Notes under the pieces: model-generated
Databases searched by the model: none
Told to the model about the DNA's origin: nothing
Seen by the model: only the letters and a program-made list of their open reading frames with translations
Translations under genes and position numbers: made by a program
In this document: positions 16,472-24,781 of the stretch, piece by piece
How positions within the stretch are numbered: the stretch's first letter is position 1
How the letters are laid out: every line of letters starts with the position of its first letter
DNA from: Burkholderiales bacterium
GTDB taxonomy: Bacteria > Pseudomonadota > Gammaproteobacteria > Burkholderiales > Burkholderiaceae_E
Assembly: GCA_026399875.1 (NCBI GenBank)
Contig: JAPLQF010000015.1
Span: 1 to 56,836 of the forward strand
Direction of reading: 5' to 3'
Length of the DNA stretch: 56,836 bases

Positions 16472-16561
16472 CCTTGCTGTTCATGCTGTTCCTGCTGTTC
16501 TCGGCTCGTTCCCCGGCGCTGTCGCGCGCGATCAACAGCAGGAACAGCATGAACAGCAAGG
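16472..16561. repeat. 28-bp perfect inverted repeat with internal 9-bp periodicity
   Basis: The left arm (16472-16499) and right arm (16534-16561) are exactly complementary over 28 bases, with a 34-nt loop. Each arm holds three GCTGTTC (or GAACAGC) units spaced 9 bp apart. The transcript would fold into a very stable hairpin on either strand. It sits between the broken parE and the convergent brnA, so a bidirectional terminator or a mobile-element end is possible. There is no clear T-run. Confidence 0.85.
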
Positions 16562-16654
16562 GGGGCAACCGACCCGTGCACAGGCGTCCGGATGACCGAA
16601 TGATCCAGTACTGTCCAGAGTTCGTCGTGCATGCCCCGACGCAAACGCCAGCCA

Positions 16655-16924
16655 TCAACCCTCGACCTTCTCCTGCAGCCACACCTTGATCAGCGACTGG
16701 TAGGGCACATCGCGCGCGTTGGCCGCCGCCTTGATGGCATCGAGCAGGTGCTGCGGCAGGCGCAGCGAGATGGTTTTCGTCGATGGCTTCAGGTTGGGCA
16801 GCACCACACGCTGCGCCTTCGCCCAGCCGAGATGCTGGGTGGAGTCGCGACTTTCGGTCTCCCAGAACGCGCGCTCCTGCGCCTCGGTCCTGAACCTGGG
16901 CAGCGGCTTAGCGGGCTTGGTCAT
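16655..16924 (-). CDS. brnA: BrnA-type antitoxin, copy 1
   Basis: The 89-residue protein has a charged N-terminal part and a C-terminal ribbon-helix-helix (TKTISLRLPQHLLDAIKAAANARDV), as in BrnA antitoxins. The start overlaps the end of the brnT frame by 17 bases, as in the second copy at 24204-24473. The two BrnA proteins are almost identical, differing at about ten positions. Its toxin partner here is truncated, so its present role may be only DNA binding or cross-neutralisation of the second toxin. Confidence 0.82.
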   Translation of the reverse strand: MTKPAKPLPRFRTEAQERAFWETESRDSTQHLGWAKAQRVVLPNLKPSTKTISLRLPQHLLDAIKAAANARDVPYQSLIKVWLQEKVEG

Positions 16925-17081
16925 AGACGCTCCTTTCCTTTCGGTGCATGTCGCGCGCCGAGATCACCCGGATCAGGGTGCCATCACCGCGCAGCGTGAA
17001 GGTGATGTGCAGCGCACGCCCATCGAGCGTCTTGCCGAGGGCGTGGAAGCGCGCCTCCTGGTCGCGGTGCCGCAGGTTTTC
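16908..17081 (-). pseudogene. brnT: BrnT toxin, N-terminally deleted, copy 1
   Basis: From NLRHRDQEARFHALGKTLDG to RDMHRKERSVYDQAR the sequence matches intact BrnT at 24457-24756. The first 40 or so residues, which carry the FDWD start of the RNase fold, are missing. Beyond the breakpoint (about 17081) the DNA matches the region upstream of the other brnT (a TATACACG half-operator, then CACACGCAGCCCGATG). An internal deletion of about 140 bp therefore removed the start. An ORF up to 17147 exists, but its N-terminal part is not BrnT. Confidence 0.78.
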
Positions 17082-17147
17082 CGCTATACACGCATCTGTG
17101 CATCCGTCGTCCGCCGGGTGCTCCCTGCGTTGTGGGAAGTCCATCAC

Positions 17148-17722
17148 ACGCAGCCCGATGTTCAGCGGGTACGGTCAGTGGGTACGATTTTGTCAGGTTC
17201 GAAAAAAAGTAAGCAGATCATTATCTTACGTAACCACTAACGGTTCAACGTCTGACGGTCGGGGCGAGACAAGCCCGGGAGGCTAGCGCCGGCTGACCTG
17301 CGGGTGGCGCCTCGCCGCCTGTTACAGCCTGCCTATCGCATGGAACGCGGACCGCTCCATGTTGCAGGCAGCCTGCACGAAAGGACGAGATGCCGGACTC
17401 GGGTCTGCAAAACCTTCGCTTTTGCAGCGCCACGCCGGACGCACCGCCACAGGAAGTTCTGCCGCCGCCCGGACCACGGCGTGACTGGCGCCGCCGGATT
17501 GGATGTTCTTCCTGGAGTCGCTTTCGCCGCCGGAGCGGTTGGTGTGTGGCGTTGAGGGATGGATACTCTGGGCGCCGTGCTGGTCATGAGGAAGGAAGAC
17601 CGCTCCCGGCCAGAAGCAGTCACGCAGCGTTATGAAAATCTGCCCTTCGGTAAAGCCACGAAGGCATCGCTACCGCTGATGTATTACCATGTTGAAGTTC
17701 GGTAACACTCAAAGGGAAGCGA
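17148..17722. other. gene-free stretch before vapBC
   Basis: The first 25 bases continue the homology with the upstream region of the second brnTA copy. The rest shows no recognisable gene on either strand; a 96-codon minus-strand frame (17333-17623) has no family features. Near its end are the inverted repeat TTACC(N12)GGTAA (17684-17705), a candidate VapB operator, and the purine-rich AAAGGGA that serves vapB. Confidence 0.5.
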
Positions 17723-17971
17723 ATGGCAACCACGCTGACTACAAAAGGCCAGGTCACCATCCCCAAGCGAATACGCGACGAACTGCAATTGCTGCCCGGA
17801 GCGCCGGTGCAGTTCTCGGTTAACGCGGCAGGCGAAGTGGTCCTGCACCGGCCCAGGCCAGCGAAGGGTCTTCGCCGCCCCAAGCCCGACCGATTCGAGA
17901 CTGTGCGTGGCCGCGCAGACGTCCGCTGGCGGACTGACGATTTGATGAAACTGCTGCGCTCCGACGACTGA
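17723..17971 (+). CDS. vapB: VapB antitoxin (AbrB/MazE-type)
   Basis: The 82-residue protein opens with TTLTTKGQVTIPKRIRDEL, the swapped-hairpin AbrB DNA-binding fold, and ends with a charged tail (KPDRFETVRG...RTDDLMKLL) suited to toxin binding. AAAGGGA lies about 7 bases before the ATG, and the inverted repeat TTACC(N12)GGTAA upstream could be its autoregulatory site. Its stop shares bases with the vapC start (TGATG). Confidence 0.9.
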   Translation: MATTLTTKGQVTIPKRIRDELQLLPGAPVQFSVNAAGEVVLHRPRPAKGLRRPKPDRFETVRGRADVRWRTDDLMKLLRSDD

Positions 17972-18369
17972 TGTTGCTGGTGGACACCAACGTCCTCGTG
18001 GACATACTGCAGAACGACCCACAGTGGGCGGACTGGTCCATCGCCCAGATGCGAGCGCAGTCCAGTCTTCACGCGCTGGTGATCAACCCCATCATCTACG
18101 CCGAGGTGTCGTTGTCTTTCTCTACCATCGAAGCGCTCGACGATGTTGTGGGCACGCTGGCGCTGGAACTGCGCGAGATTCCGAGGCCTGCACTGTTCCT
18201 GGCGGCCAAGGCCTTCGCCCAGTATCGCAGACGAGGTGGCAGCAAACTGCAGGTGCTGCCGGACTTCTTTATCGGCGCCCATGCTGCGGTCGAGGATTGG
18301 CCGCTCCTGACGCGCGACGCCAGGCGATTCAAAACCTACTTCCCCACGCTTGAAGTGTTGGCGCCCTGA
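17971..18369 (+). CDS. vapC: VapC PIN-domain ribonuclease toxin
   Basis: This 132-residue PIN-domain protein has the acidic metal-binding residues in LLVDTNVLVDI (Asp5), IYAEVSLSF (the conserved Glu), LPDFFIGAHA and LLTRDARRFKTYFP. Such toxins cleave tRNA or rRNA when free of VapB. The length is normal and all acidic positions are kept, so the pair looks functional. It overlaps vapB by one base. Confidence 0.92.
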   Translation: MLLVDTNVLVDILQNDPQWADWSIAQMRAQSSLHALVINPIIYAEVSLSFSTIEALDDVVGTLALELREIPRPALFLAAKAFAQYRRRGGSKLQVLPDFFIGAHAAVEDWPLLTRDARRFKTYFPTLEVLAP

Positions 18370-18650
18370 GAACCGCTCCAGGGCGCTAGGTCGAACGGCG
18401 GCTTCGGGTCGGTGCCGTCCTTCACCTTCCAAGATAAACCGCTGCCACCTGCCCCCTCTCATGCCACAGCTCCGCGCTGACGGTCGGGGCGGATTTCGGC
18501 GGTCTTTGCGGGACCTCTTTTCCGAATCGCAAGCTGTTGACTCGAATGGATGCGATCGGTTCGCCTTGGGGTTCCGGGTGGATGGCGGCGTCGACGGTAT
18601 GAGGCTGGTTCGTCACTTGGCGATTGGGCAACGGGTTGTAAGTGGGCCTG

Positions 18651-19271
18651 TCATCGGGCTCGTACCTCAGGCGGCTGCAAGGGCCGCTGCAGCAGCACCA
18701 GCGCCGCGCCAATCAGCAGAACGCCGGCTGCTGCCAACAGGCTGATGCCGATGTCGCCGAAGCGGTCAGCGACCAGCCCGGCACCATAGGGGCCTGCGAT
18801 CTGGGTCACCGCAAAGATCAGCGTCATCAGGCTCATGGCACTTCCCCAGGCTTGGGGTGGCAGGTTCTGCCGCACGAAGTTGGTTCCCGCGCCGGGCTGC
18901 ATGAAAACCGATATCCCGAAGACCACCGCCGACACCAACAGCACCGGGCCTTTGGGCAGCACCACCGGCAGCGCGGTACCGATGGCAACACAGGCCACGA
19001 TCAAGGCCAGCGGCAGGCCCGAGGCATAGCAGGCCAGCACCGGCAACATGCGGCGTACCGGCACAGACGTGGACCTGGCTTGCCCAGCCTGCTGCACCGG
19101 CGCGTGCAGCCGCGAGGCCGCCCACAGGCTCAGCGGCAGGGCACACACGCTGACGGCACCGATGGCCAACCAGCCCGCCGGCCATGACGCCGGTCCCCAT
19201 GTGTCCAGCATCAGCGGCGCGCTCCCGCCTGCCAGCACCAGCCAGGGCCGCTTGAGGGGCGCAGTGGTCAT
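18651..19271 (-). pseudogene. decayed MFS transporter (YbfB/YjiJ-like), C-terminal half
   Basis: The 206-residue frame resembles the end of YbfB/YjiJ-type major facilitator proteins, which usually have about 400 residues. Recognisable parts are LPVVLPKGPVLLVSAVVFG, a NLPPQAWGSAMSLMTLIFAV segment and the GPYGAGLVADRFGDIG loop. The first five or six membrane segments are missing, and the join at ACYASG-LPLALIV suggests an internal loss too. It lies downstream of the short-chain dehydrogenase on the same strand. Confidence 0.6.
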
Positions 19272-19292
19272 GAAACTCAGCGTGCGGTGCGC

Positions 19293-20081
19293 TTACTTCA
19301 GGTCGGGGCTGCCGGCATGGTTCCACCAGGCCAGGTCGGAATGGGCGCGCAGGTCCATCTCGAAAGTCCAGGCCGAGCGGTGCTGGTGCGCGATGTGGAA
19401 GTAGGTGTTGGCCATCTCGGACGGCACCAGCAGACCGTCGTGTTCCAGGCCCTTTTTCTCGCGCAGCGCCTGGAAGCGCTCAGCGCCCATCATCTTGCCC
19501 AGGGTGTCGGGCGCGTCCACCGCGCCGTCGATGACGATGTGCGCCACATGGATGCCCTTGCTCGCGAACTGTGCGTTAAGCGACTGGCACAGCATTCGCC
19601 GACCACCCATGGCTGCAGCGTGCGAGTGCTGGCCGGCGTTACCGCGCATCGCGGCCGTGGCCGACGTGACCAGCAGCACCCCCTTGCCGCGCTGCTCCAT
19701 GTACGGAAACATCACCTGCGCCAGGCGGAACAGGCCGAAGGTGGCCATGCGCCAGCCGACCTCGAATGCCTTCAAGGTGGTGCTGGCCAGGCCGCGGTCG
19801 CCGATCTGCGCACCCAGGTTGAACAGCGCCACGCCGATCGGACCGATCTCGGCCTCGATGTGGGTGACCAGCTGCTCGATGCTGCCCTCTTCGACCGCAT
19901 TGAGCATGAAGCCGGTGGCCGAACCGCCTTCGGCCTCCATCTCGGCCACCAGCCTGTCCAGCCCGGCCTTGTCGCTGCGCCGGGCCAGGCAAGCGTGGTA
20001 GCCCTCACGGGCAAAGCGCTTGGCGACATTGCCGCCGATGCCGGCGCCAGCGCCGATGACCAAGCAGACGGGTTTGCGCAT
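19293..20081 (-). CDS. atypical short-chain dehydrogenase
   Basis: The 262-residue protein has a Rossmann fold with the cofactor loop VIGAGAGIGGNVAKRF at the N-terminus and the conserved FNLGAQ and LVTSATAAMRG segments. The usual YxxxK catalytic pair is absent: the corresponding stretch is HSHAAAMGGRR, so Tyr and Lys appear replaced. Substrate is unknown; it may be an unusual reductase or have lost redox activity. I chose the ATG at 20081, preceded by GAAGGA. It is transcribed away from the adjacent TetR gene, which probably regulates it. Confidence 0.82.
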   Translation of the reverse strand: MRKPVCLVIGAGAGIGGNVAKRFAREGYHACLARRSDKAGLDRLVAEMEAEGGSATGFMLNAVEEGSIEQLVTHIEAEIGPIGVALFNLGAQIGDRGLASTTLKAFEVGWRMATFGLFRLAQVMFPYMEQRGKGVLLVTSATAAMRGNAGQHSHAAAMGGRRMLCQSLNAQFASKGIHVAHIVIDGAVDAPDTLGKMMGAERFQALREKKGLEHDGLLVPSEMANTYFHIAHQHRSAWTFEMDLRAHSDLAWWNHAGSPDLK

Positions 20082-20112
20082 GACGGATTCCTTCAAGAGT
20101 TGTCTTGCCATT

Positions 20113-20125
20113 CTGAACCATTCAG
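20113..20125. promoter_or_regulatory. candidate TetR operator
   Basis: CTGAA-CCA-TTCAG is a short perfect inverted repeat in the 58-bp gap between the divergent short-chain dehydrogenase and TetR genes, 15 bases before the TetR start. Position and symmetry suit autoregulation; no binding evidence exists. Confidence 0.4.
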
Positions 20126-20139
20126 TCCAAAATTAAAAT

Positions 20140-20715
20140 ATGGCCCGACCAATTGAATTTGATCGACCCAAAACCGTGAACCGCGCGCTGTCGCTGTTCT
20201 GGCGCAAAGGCTATCAGGCCACCTCATTGGCCGATCTGCTGGCAGCGATGACCATCAGCCGCAGCAGTTTCTATGCCGCGTTCACCGACAAACGCAGCCT
20301 CTTCATTGAATGCCTCGATCTGTTTTCAGCGCGCACGCTGGACATGCTGCAACGCGCCCGCGCCGAGATGCCGCCGATCGACGCCTTGCAGAACTTCTTC
20401 GAGCGCGATTTCATCGGCGCGCGTGGCGCGAAGGGGCATTGGGGCTGCATGCTGGTGAACACCGTGATCGAGATGGCCGATGTCGATGGCGAACTCGCTG
20501 CGCGGGCCAGCCATCACCTGAGCGACATGCAGCGCTTTTTCCGGGCCTGCCTGCAGGAGGCCGGCGCAACGCCCGCGCATGCCAAGGAATTGGCCGCCAT
20601 GCTGATGCTGTTCAACGAGGGCATCCGCGTCTCCAGCCGCCGCCGTTTACCCGATGCGCAGCACCTTCAACCCATCGCGACCACCTTTCACCTGATCCGC
20701 AGTGCGATTGCGTGA
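20140..20715 (+). CDS. TetR/AcrR-family repressor
   Basis: The 191-residue protein has the N-terminal helix-turn-helix TSLADLLAAMTISRSSFYAAFTDK followed by a helical ligand-binding domain. The MARPIEFDRPKTVNRALSLFWRKGY opening is like that of YcdC/NemR-type repressors. It is divergent from the dehydrogenase and 69 bp upstream of an MFS transporter, so it may control both in response to a small molecule. An AT-rich leader (AAAATTAAAAT) precedes the start. Confidence 0.9.
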   Translation: MARPIEFDRPKTVNRALSLFWRKGYQATSLADLLAAMTISRSSFYAAFTDKRSLFIECLDLFSARTLDMLQRARAEMPPIDALQNFFERDFIGARGAKGHWGCMLVNTVIEMADVDGELAARASHHLSDMQRFFRACLQEAGATPAHAKELAAMLMLFNEGIRVSSRRRLPDAQHLQPIATTFHLIRSAIA

Positions 20716-20784
20716 GTACGATCCCTGCCCAAAGTTCTCACTCAGCCGATGCGACAGTCGGTTTTGGCTTCTTAAGGAACAGAC

Positions 20785-22002
20785 ATGAGTAACAGCAAGC
20801 GATACGCCCTGTGGCTGGTTCTGCTGGCCGCAGCCGGCACATTTGCGCTCACCATGGGCACGCGGCAGACCATGAGCCTGTTCCTGTCACCGCTCAACAC
20901 CGCCACTGGCCTGGGTCTGGCCAGCATCAGCCTGGCCTTTGCGTTCGGGCAGTTATGGTGGGGGCTCACGCAGCCGTTCGCAGGCGCCATGGCCGACAAG
21001 ATCGGCGCCGGGCGCGTGCTCTTCATCGGCACGCTGCTGATCGCGGTGGGCACCTTCATCACGCCCTACATGACAAGCACCTGGGGTCTGATCCTGGCCA
21101 TTGGCGTGCTGTCGGCGGGCGGGGCGGGCATGGCCGGGCCTGCCGTGCTGATGGCCGCCACGACAAGATTGATCCCACCCGAAAGCCGTGGCCTTGCGGC
21201 GGGCATCGTCAACGCAGGCGGCTCCTTCGGCCAGTTTGCCTTGGCCCCGATTGCCGCCACGCTGATGGTGAGCCTGGGCTGGGCCTCTGCCATGCAGGTC
21301 ATGGGCCTGTTGGTGCTGCTGTGCCTGCCGGCTGCCTTCCTGTTGCGCGGTAACTCGCTGCAGGCCGCTCCCCCTGGCCAGAAGGTGCTGGGCACGCGTG
21401 AAGCGATATCCCAGGCGCTTCGCGATCGCAGCTATCTGCTGCTGGGCGTCGGCTTCTTCACCTGCGGCTTTCACGTCGCCTTCCTGGCGACACACCTGCC
21501 GGGGGTAGTCGCCTCCTGCGGCCTGCCCACGGTATGGGCAGGCTGGACGCTGGCGATTCTCGGTCTGTTCAATATCGTCGGCAGCGTGGCCATGGGCTGG
21601 GCGATGAGCCGCTGGCGCATGAAGTCGCTGCTGTCGATGGTGTACACCGCGCGTGCGCTGGCCGTGCTGGTTTTTCTGTTCGCGCCCAAGACCGGGCCAG
21701 TCCTGCTGGCCTTTGCCGCGGTGATGGGGCTCACCTTCCTGTCGACCGTGCCGCCCACCGCGGGTCTGGTGGCGAAGTTTTTCGGGCCGTCCAACATGGC
21801 CACGCTGTTCGGCGTCGTGATGCTCACACACCAGATCGGCGGCTTCCTGGGTGCCTGGCTGGGCGGCAAGGTGTTCGAGGCCACCGGTTCGTACAACTGG
21901 ATCTGGTACGTCGACATCATGCTGGCCCTGGGCGCCGCACTGGTACACCTGCCGATCCGCGAAGAACAGCCGCACCGTGCGGGCACTGTGGGTGCAACGT
22001 GA
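20785..22002 (+). CDS. MFS transporter
   Basis: The 405-residue protein has about twelve hydrophobic segments and resembles OFA/monocarboxylate-type members of the major facilitator superfamily. GAMADKIGAGRVLFIG is the loop 2-3 motif, and the IPPESRGLAAGIVNAGGSFGQ and GGFLGAWLGGKVFEATGSY segments are typical. AAGGA precedes the ATG by 8 bases. Substrate is unknown; an organic acid is a reasonable guess. It follows the TetR gene and precedes a CoA-transferase gene, suggesting uptake and activation of a carboxylic acid. Confidence 0.87.
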   Translation: MSNSKRYALWLVLLAAAGTFALTMGTRQTMSLFLSPLNTATGLGLASISLAFAFGQLWWGLTQPFAGAMADKIGAGRVLFIGTLLIAVGTFITPYMTSTWGLILAIGVLSAGGAGMAGPAVLMAATTRLIPPESRGLAAGIVNAGGSFGQFALAPIAATLMVSLGWASAMQVMGLLVLLCLPAAFLLRGNSLQAAPPGQKVLGTREAISQALRDRSYLLLGVGFFTCGFHVAFLATHLPGVVASCGLPTVWAGWTLAILGLFNIVGSVAMGWAMSRWRMKSLLSMVYTARALAVLVFLFAPKTGPVLLAFAAVMGLTFLSTVPPTAGLVAKFFGPSNMATLFGVVMLTHQIGGFLGAWLGGKVFEATGSYNWIWYVDIMLALGAALVHLPIREEQPHRAGTVGAT

Positions 22003-22025
22003 TAACAGACATTGCCGACCGATTC

Positions 22026-22115
22026 ATGAGGTTCAAGGTGCGCGGCACCGTCAATCGCTGCAGCGTCGATCCATCGATCCGCGCCGTGGTGTTGACCGGG
22101 TTGGGCGAGAACTGA
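22026..22115 (+). pseudogene. enoyl-CoA hydratase scrap
   Basis: A 29-codon run ending VDPSIRAVVLTGLGEN-stop resembles the first conserved block of enoyl-CoA hydratases (xDPSVRAVVLTGAG). Nothing of the family follows before the CoA-transferase gene. It suggests a deleted hydratase gene between the transporter and the CoA-transferase. Confidence 0.4.
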
Positions 22116-22169
22116 ACGGCGAAGATTTTTTACCCTGGCAATTAAGGCTGCCCCAACAGGAGACAGACA

Positions 22170-23366
22170 ATGAATGGACCCTTGGCGGGCATCCGCGTGA
22201 TTGACCTGACCACCGTGGTTTCAGGACCAGTGTGCACAGTGATGCTGGCCGATCAGGGCGCCGATGTGATCAAGGTCGAACCACCGGGCGGTGACATTGC
22301 CCGGCGAACCGGCGGCGCCGGACAGTTCACCGCAATGTTCGTTTCATGCAATCGCGGCAAACGCTCGGTGGCGCTCGATCTGAAAATGCCAGCGGCGATC
22401 GAGGTGCTGCGGCGGCTGATCGCCGACGCCGACGTGCTGGTGCAGAACTTTCGGCCTGGCACCATGGAGCGCTTCGGTTTAGACGAAGCGACGATCCGGA
22501 CACTGAACTCAAGGCTGGTCTACCTGTCGATTTCCGGGGTTGGCGATACCGGCCCCTACGTCAGCAAGCGGGTCTACGATCCGGTCATCCAGTCGCTCAG
22601 CGGCTTTGCCGATGTACAGGCCGACCCGCACAGCGGTCGCCCGCAAATGATCAGAACCATCGTTGCCGACAAGACCACGGCGGTGTTCGGTGCTCAGGCC
22701 ATTTGCGCTGCGCTGTTCGCCCGCGAGCGCAGCGGTGAAGGCCAGCACATTCAACTGGCCATGCTCGACACCATGATTGCCTATCTCTGGCCGGAGGTAA
22801 TGACCCAGTACACCGTGGTCGGCAACGAGGCCAACGCGATCAACCCCACCGCGCGCCCCGACCTGATTTTCAGGACGCTCGACGGCTACATCACCGTCGG
22901 GTCGGTGTCCGACTCCGAGTGGCAGGGATTGTGCGGCGTCCTCAAGCGTCCCGAGTGGATCGAAGACCCGCGCTTCAAGACCCCCGGCAAACGGTCGGCC
23001 AATGCGGCCGAACGCATCACCTTGGTGGGCGAGATCCTGGCGACCGGCGCCAGCCAGGATTGGCTGGATCGTCTCGATGCGGCCGATGTGCCCTGCGCAC
23101 CAGTGCTTCGACGCGGCGAGGTCATGAACGATCCGCAGGTGCTGAACAACCGGATGATCGAGCAGTTCGATCAACCTTCATTGGGTCGGGTGCGCCAGCC
23201 TCGACCTGCGGCCCGCTTCGGTCGCACGCCCGCCAGGATCGGTGGCCCGGCGCCCAGCGTCGGTGAGCATACTGAACAGGTGCTGGCTGAGCTTGGTTAT
23301 TCGGCAGCCGAAATCGATCAGCTTGTTTCGTCACACGCCGCGCGATCTGCGGCGCGGGCGACATAA
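22170..23366 (+). CDS. CaiB/BaiF family CoA-transferase
   Basis: The 398-residue protein is a class III CoA-transferase, moving CoA between acyl groups. Visible features are the family start LAGIRVIDLTTVVSGP, ADQGADVIKVEPPGGD, the NRGKRSVALDLK block, ADVLVQNFRPG and YLSISGVGDTGPY. The catalytic aspartate is expected in the YDPVIQSLSG segment. GGAGA lies before the ATG. It follows an MFS transporter and a hydratase remnant, which fits catabolism of an organic acid as its CoA ester. The last 15 residues are low-complexity. Confidence 0.92.
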   Translation: MNGPLAGIRVIDLTTVVSGPVCTVMLADQGADVIKVEPPGGDIARRTGGAGQFTAMFVSCNRGKRSVALDLKMPAAIEVLRRLIADADVLVQNFRPGTMERFGLDEATIRTLNSRLVYLSISGVGDTGPYVSKRVYDPVIQSLSGFADVQADPHSGRPQMIRTIVADKTTAVFGAQAICAALFARERSGEGQHIQLAMLDTMIAYLWPEVMTQYTVVGNEANAINPTARPDLIFRTLDGYITVGSVSDSEWQGLCGVLKRPEWIEDPRFKTPGKRSANAAERITLVGEILATGASQDWLDRLDAADVPCAPVLRRGEVMNDPQVLNNRMIEQFDQPSLGRVRQPRPAARFGRTPARIGGPAPSVGEHTEQVLAELGYSAAEIDQLVSSHAARSAARAT

Positions 23367-23406
23367 GGTCAGCGTCTACAACAAGGTCAAATTCAGTCCA
23401 CCCAAC

Positions 23407-24072
23407 ATGTCCATCTCTCGCCCCGACGCATCAGATTCAACGACCGAACGGATACTCTGGGGCGTTGGCACCAGTCGCACCATTCGCGCGCACTGGGCCA
23501 TGCACGAACTCGGATTGGACTATCAATCCCGCAAGATTCAGGCGCGCACCGGTGAAACTCAAACCGCCGAGTTTTCGGCGCTGACCGCGCGCCAGAAAAT
23601 TCCGCTGCTGCAGGACCGGGGCATGGAGATTACAGAGAGCGCGGCGATCGTCCTGTACCTGTCCGACACCTACGGCCAGGCGCACAACCGCCTGGTCCCT
23701 GAATCACCCCAACAGCGCGCCAAGTGCCTCGAATGGTGTTTTTTTGTCATCAGTGAACTCGATGCGACCTCGCTGTATGTGATTCGGCGGCATGGCGATC
23801 TGTCGGCCGTTTATGGCGAGGCGCCGCAAGCCAATCTGGCAGCCGCCGAGTACTTCCAGAAACAGATGCGGACAGTCGAGCGGCAATTGGCCGACAGTCG
23901 GAGTTACTTGCTGGACGGGCGCTTCGGCGTTGCCGACATCCTACTGGCAAGCTGCATCAACTGGGCGGTCCGCTACAAGGTTCCGGTATCGGAGCGGGTG
24001 CTGGCCTATAACCGGAACATCACTTCACGTGAGTCGTTCAAGCGCGCCGAACGCAGCAATGCGGTCGCATAG
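23407..24072 (+). CDS. glutathione S-transferase family protein
   Basis: The 221-residue protein has an N-terminal thioredoxin-like domain (GVGTSRTIRAHWAMHELGLDY; KIPLLQDRGMEITESAAIVLYL with the glutathione-binding ES) and a helical C-terminal domain containing LLDGRFGVADILLAS. I chose the ATG at 23407, although the frame is open further upstream into the CoA-transferase end; GST proteins begin near this residue. It lies 40 bp downstream of the CoA-transferase and probably shares its transcript. It could detoxify or isomerise the same substrate; that is inference. Confidence 0.85.
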   Translation: MSISRPDASDSTTERILWGVGTSRTIRAHWAMHELGLDYQSRKIQARTGETQTAEFSALTARQKIPLLQDRGMEITESAAIVLYLSDTYGQAHNRLVPESPQQRAKCLEWCFFVISELDATSLYVIRRHGDLSAVYGEAPQANLAAAEYFQKQMRTVERQLADSRSYLLDGRFGVADILLASCINWAVRYKVPVSERVLAYNRNITSRESFKRAERSNAVA

Positions 24073-24203
24073 GGCGGCAGACGGCCGTGCCCGCCACGCG
24101 TATCCACGAGATCGCGATGAAGCGATGCGGCTCGACTGCCCCTGCTTGCTGGCCGACGTTTGCGCGCGCGACCAACCGCGGTAACAGCAAGGCAGAACGC
24201 TTG

Positions 24204-24473
24204 TCACTGCTCCACCTTCTCCTGCAGCCACACCTTGATCAGCGACTGGTAGGGCACATCGCGCGCGTTGGCCGCCGCCTTGATGGCATCGAGCAGATGC
24301 TGTGGCAGGCGCAGCGAGATGGTTTTCGTCGAGGGCTTGAGATTGGGCAGCACCACAGACTGCGCCTTCGTCCAGTCGAGATGCTGGGTCGAATCGCGCC
24401 CCTCAGCCTCCCAATATGCGCGCTCCTGCGCCTCGGTCTTGAACCTCGGCGAAGGCTTAGCGGGCTTGCTCAT
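24204..24473 (-). CDS. brnA: BrnA-type antitoxin, copy 2
   Basis: This 89-residue antitoxin is nearly identical to copy 1 at 16655-16924, with the same TKTISLRLPQHLLDAI ribbon-helix-helix and EKVE end. It overlaps the brnT stop by 17 bases, so the toxin gene comes first, as is normal for brnTA. BrnA represses the operon by binding the palindrome upstream of brnT. Confidence 0.88.
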   Translation of the reverse strand: MSKPAKPSPRFKTEAQERAYWEAEGRDSTQHLDWTKAQSVVLPNLKPSTKTISLRLPQHLLDAIKAAANARDVPYQSLIKVWLQEKVEQ

Positions 24474-24756
24474 AGACGCTCCTTTCCTTACGGTGCATGT
24501 CGCGCGCCGAGATCACCCGGATCAGGGTGTCGTCACCGCGCAGCGTGAAGGTGACGTGCAACAACCGACCGTCGAGGGTCTTGCCGAGGGCGTGGAAGCG
24601 GGCTTCCTGTTCGCGGTGCCGCAAGTCCTCCAGCATCAGCAGGGGCTGGTTGAAGAAGACCTCTTCGGTCTGCGCCTGCGCCACGCCGTGCTTGTCGTTC
24701 TTGCGGGTGTTGCCGTCGTCCCAGTCGAAGCCGATGATGCGCGCGAGATCGATCAT
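24457..24756 (-). CDS. brnT: BrnT-type ribonuclease toxin, intact
   Basis: The 99-residue protein has the complete BrnT outline: GFDWDDGNTRKNDKHGV at the N-terminus, EEVFFNQPLL, RFHALGKTLDGRLLHVTFTL, then IRVISARDMHRKERSVYEQ. The FxWD, KH and ISAR-M-KER elements are those of the family, which cleaves RNA. The ATG is only 3 bases from the operator palindrome and has no Shine-Dalgarno, so the mRNA may be leaderless. A downstream start would remove the FDWD core. Confidence 0.88.
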   Translation of the reverse strand: MIDLARIIGFDWDDGNTRKNDKHGVAQAQTEEVFFNQPLLMLEDLRHREQEARFHALGKTLDGRLLHVTFTLRGDDTLIRVISARDMHRKERSVYEQAR

Positions 24757-24758
24757 CT

Positions 24759-24781
24759 GTGTATATTATCAACATATACAC
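24759..24781. promoter_or_regulatory. palindromic operator/promoter of brnTA
   Basis: GTGTATAT (24759-24766) and ATATACAC (24774-24781) form a perfect 8-bp inverted repeat with a 7-nt spacer right before brnT. On the minus strand GATAAT inside it could be the -10 box, with transcription starting at or near the ATG. The site fits BrnA autorepression. One half of it survives at the deletion junction of copy 1. Confidence 0.6.

Noticed and set aside
16472..16561. CRISPR-like array, suggested by repeated GCTGTTC units
   Set aside because: The units are only 9 bp apart with no spacers and form one hairpin; no cas genes are present in the window.
17333..17623. Minus-strand 96-codon frame before vapBC
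   Set aside because: No domain, no ribosome-binding site and biased composition; treated as non-coding.
17252..18491. 15-bp direct repeat CTGACGGTCGGGGCG at 17252 and 18477 flanking vapBC
   Set aside because: At this base composition a few 15-bp repeats are expected by chance in a window of this size; no other sign of a mobile unit was seen.
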